Assembly: GCA_964420325.1 (NCBI GenBank)
Contig: CAYQSU010000096.1
Location: forward strand, 1-5,950
DNA from: CAYQSU01 sp964420325
Lineage (GTDB): Bacteria > Pseudomonadota > Alphaproteobacteria > Rhodospirillales > Defluviicoccaceae
Reading direction: 5' to 3'
Length of the DNA: 5,950 nt
The notes under the pieces are model-generated. The model was given only the letters and a program-made list of their open reading frames with translations. It did no database searches and was not told where the DNA came from. Position 1 is the first letter of the stretch. Every line of letters begins with the position of its first letter. The position numbers and the translations under genes are program-made. Below, one piece after another: positions 4,953 to 5,950 of this stretch.

Positions 4953-5950
4953 TTGTTGACAAAGCCTCTGTCGGCCCGGATCGCGGCCGGCCTTTTGGCC
5001 CTCCTCGCCGTCGCCGGATGCCGGACCATGCCCTACGGCGAGGCGTTCGAGGAGTCGTTCTGGGCCGGCAGCCCGCTCTCCCACAACACCGAGGCCGAGC
5101 TCGGTCTCGCCGAGCTCGCCAAGGGCAACTACGTCGCCGCCGAGACCCGGTTCGACAAGGCGCTTGCCGCCGATGCCGACGATCTCGACGCGCTGATGGG
5201 CGCCGCCATCCTCTATCAAGGCACCGGCCGCGAGGCCCAGGCGCGGCGGATGTACGAGCGCATCCTGGCGCTGCGTCCCGCCCAGTCCCGGCAGTTCGTG
5301 GAGTGGACCGACACGTCGATCCGGCCGCTCGCCGATATCGCCGCCGCCAACCTGGCTCTCCTCGACCGCGACGGGCCCGGCCGCAGCCTCGCCGACGGTG
5401 TCGGCGGCGTCGGCCTCGGCGCCGGCGACACCCGGCTGGCGGCCGCGCCGGCCGGCGGCGTCGCCCCGCCGGCGGTGGCGGAGACGGGGACGAAGGATCC
5501 GCCTCCCCCCCTCAGCGGCCGCCAGGCCAACGTCGTCGGTCGCTTCGTGATTCTGGGCGAGCTCCTCAATCAGGAGCTGATCACCGGCGACGAGTATGCC
5601 CGCCGCCGCGCCACCAACCTCGGCGCGCTGCTGCCGCTCACCGCCGGGCCGCCGGCGGCCGGGCTCGACCGGCCGACCCCTGCCGCCCGCGACATCGTCG
5701 GACGGCTGCGGGCCATCGGCCGGGCGCTGGAGATGGGGGCGATCGGCGTCGGCCAGCATGCCGAGGAGCGGGCGATGATCCTGGAGGCGCTGATGCCGGC
5801 GAAGCCGCCGGCGCGCGCGCTCCCGCCCCCGCCGCCGGCGGACGAGGCCGAGGCCGCCGATGCCGTCCGCCGCCTGGCGGCGCTGCGCGAGGCCGGCCTG
5901 ATCCGTGCCGACGAGTCCGCCCGCGAGGAGGCGGCGATCGCGAACGCGGT
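4953..5950 (+). CDS. TPR-containing outer-membrane-type lipoprotein with SHOCT-like repeats (runs off right edge)
   Basis: This is a predicted lipoprotein; 332 codons are visible and no stop is reached. Residues 5-22 form a lipoprotein signal peptide with a hydrophobic core and lipobox LAVAGC, acylated Cys23. Residues 48-109 are two tetratricopeptide repeats, shown by LGLAELAKGNYVAAETRF, ALMGAAILYQGTGREAQA and YERILALRP. A Gly/Ala/Pro-rich disordered stretch covers about 140-188. Three 28-residue helical repeats follow at 201-228, 255-282 and 308-335, the last cut off. The first has GELLNQELITGDEYARRRA, resembling SHOCT-type short C-terminal helices. Proteins of this shape are often envelope scaffolds or secretion/pilus-associated, but no function can be assigned. 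There is no in-frame ATG or GTG before the signal peptide. Two consecutive TTG codons (4953 and 4956) are possible starts, with AGGGAG at 4941-4946. TTG 4953 is preferred for its 6-nt spacing. Confidence 0.8.
   Translation, partial: MLTKPLSARIAAGLLALLAVAGCRTMPYGEAFEESFWAGSPLSHNTEAELGLAELAKGNYVAAETRFDKALAADADDLDALMGAAILYQGTGREAQARRMYERILALRPAQSRQFVEWTDTSIRPLADIAAANLALLDRDGPGRSLADGVGGVGLGAGDTRLAAAPAGGVAPPAVAETGTKDPPPPLSGRQANVVGRFVILGELLNQELITGDEYARRRATNLGALLPLTAGPPAAGLDRPTPAARDIVGRLRAIGRALEMGAIGVGQHAEERAMILEALMPAKPPARALPPPPPADEAEAADAVRRLAALREAGLIRADESAREEAAIANA

Noticed and set aside
4854..5759. 301-codon minus-strand open frame opposite the lipoprotein
   Set aside because: The plus strand has a lipobox, TPRs and internal repeats in frame; the minus frame has only low-complexity Gly/Ala/Arg sequence.

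Overview
The window looks like a chromosomal segment from a very GC-rich alphaproteobacterium, most likely of a Rhodospirillales-like lineage. This rests on the RpoB, L7/L12 and L10 sequences, on strong C/G bias at third codon positions, and on the type of TPR lipoprotein at the right end. The genus cannot be decided from the sequence alone.

Left half (1-2692, minus strand): this is the conserved rplJ - rplL - rpoB cluster, read right to left. rplJ (ribosomal protein L10) and rplL (L7/L12) are intact and 49 nt apart. Only the first 481 codons of rpoB are present; it runs off the left edge. The 299-nt gap between rplL and rpoB (1444-1743) carries a convincing sigma70-type promoter and two stem-loops, so rpoB probably has its own promoter plus an attenuation or processing region.

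Divergent intergenic region (2693-3115, 423 nt): there is no gene here. It holds an outward promoter candidate for each side, and on the rplJ side a roughly 245-nt leader with a multi-segment stem-loop and a second strong hairpin close to the ribosome binding site. This is the expected place for L10 autoregulation. The usual upstream neighbours rplK and rplA are not directly upstream of rplJ.

Right half (3116-5950, plus strand): a tight three-gene unit comes first. It contains an AlaX-type alanyl-tRNA editing hydrolase, a tartrate/D-malate dehydrogenase family gene that has lost its whole central catalytic region but stays in frame, and a GNAT acetyltransferase. After a 95-nt gap with an extended -10 promoter comes a lipoprotein gene, open at the right edge, with TPR repeats followed by three copies of a 28-residue SHOCT-like helical repeat.

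The left half makes core translation and transcription machinery, and AlaX is a translation-quality enzyme. Nothing links the acetyltransferase or lipoprotein to these functionally. No mobile element, CRISPR array, tRNA or rRNA gene was seen. The most notable points are the gutted dehydrogenase, the structured rplJ leader, the rplL-rpoB regulatory gap, and the repeat architecture and odd start of the lipoprotein.
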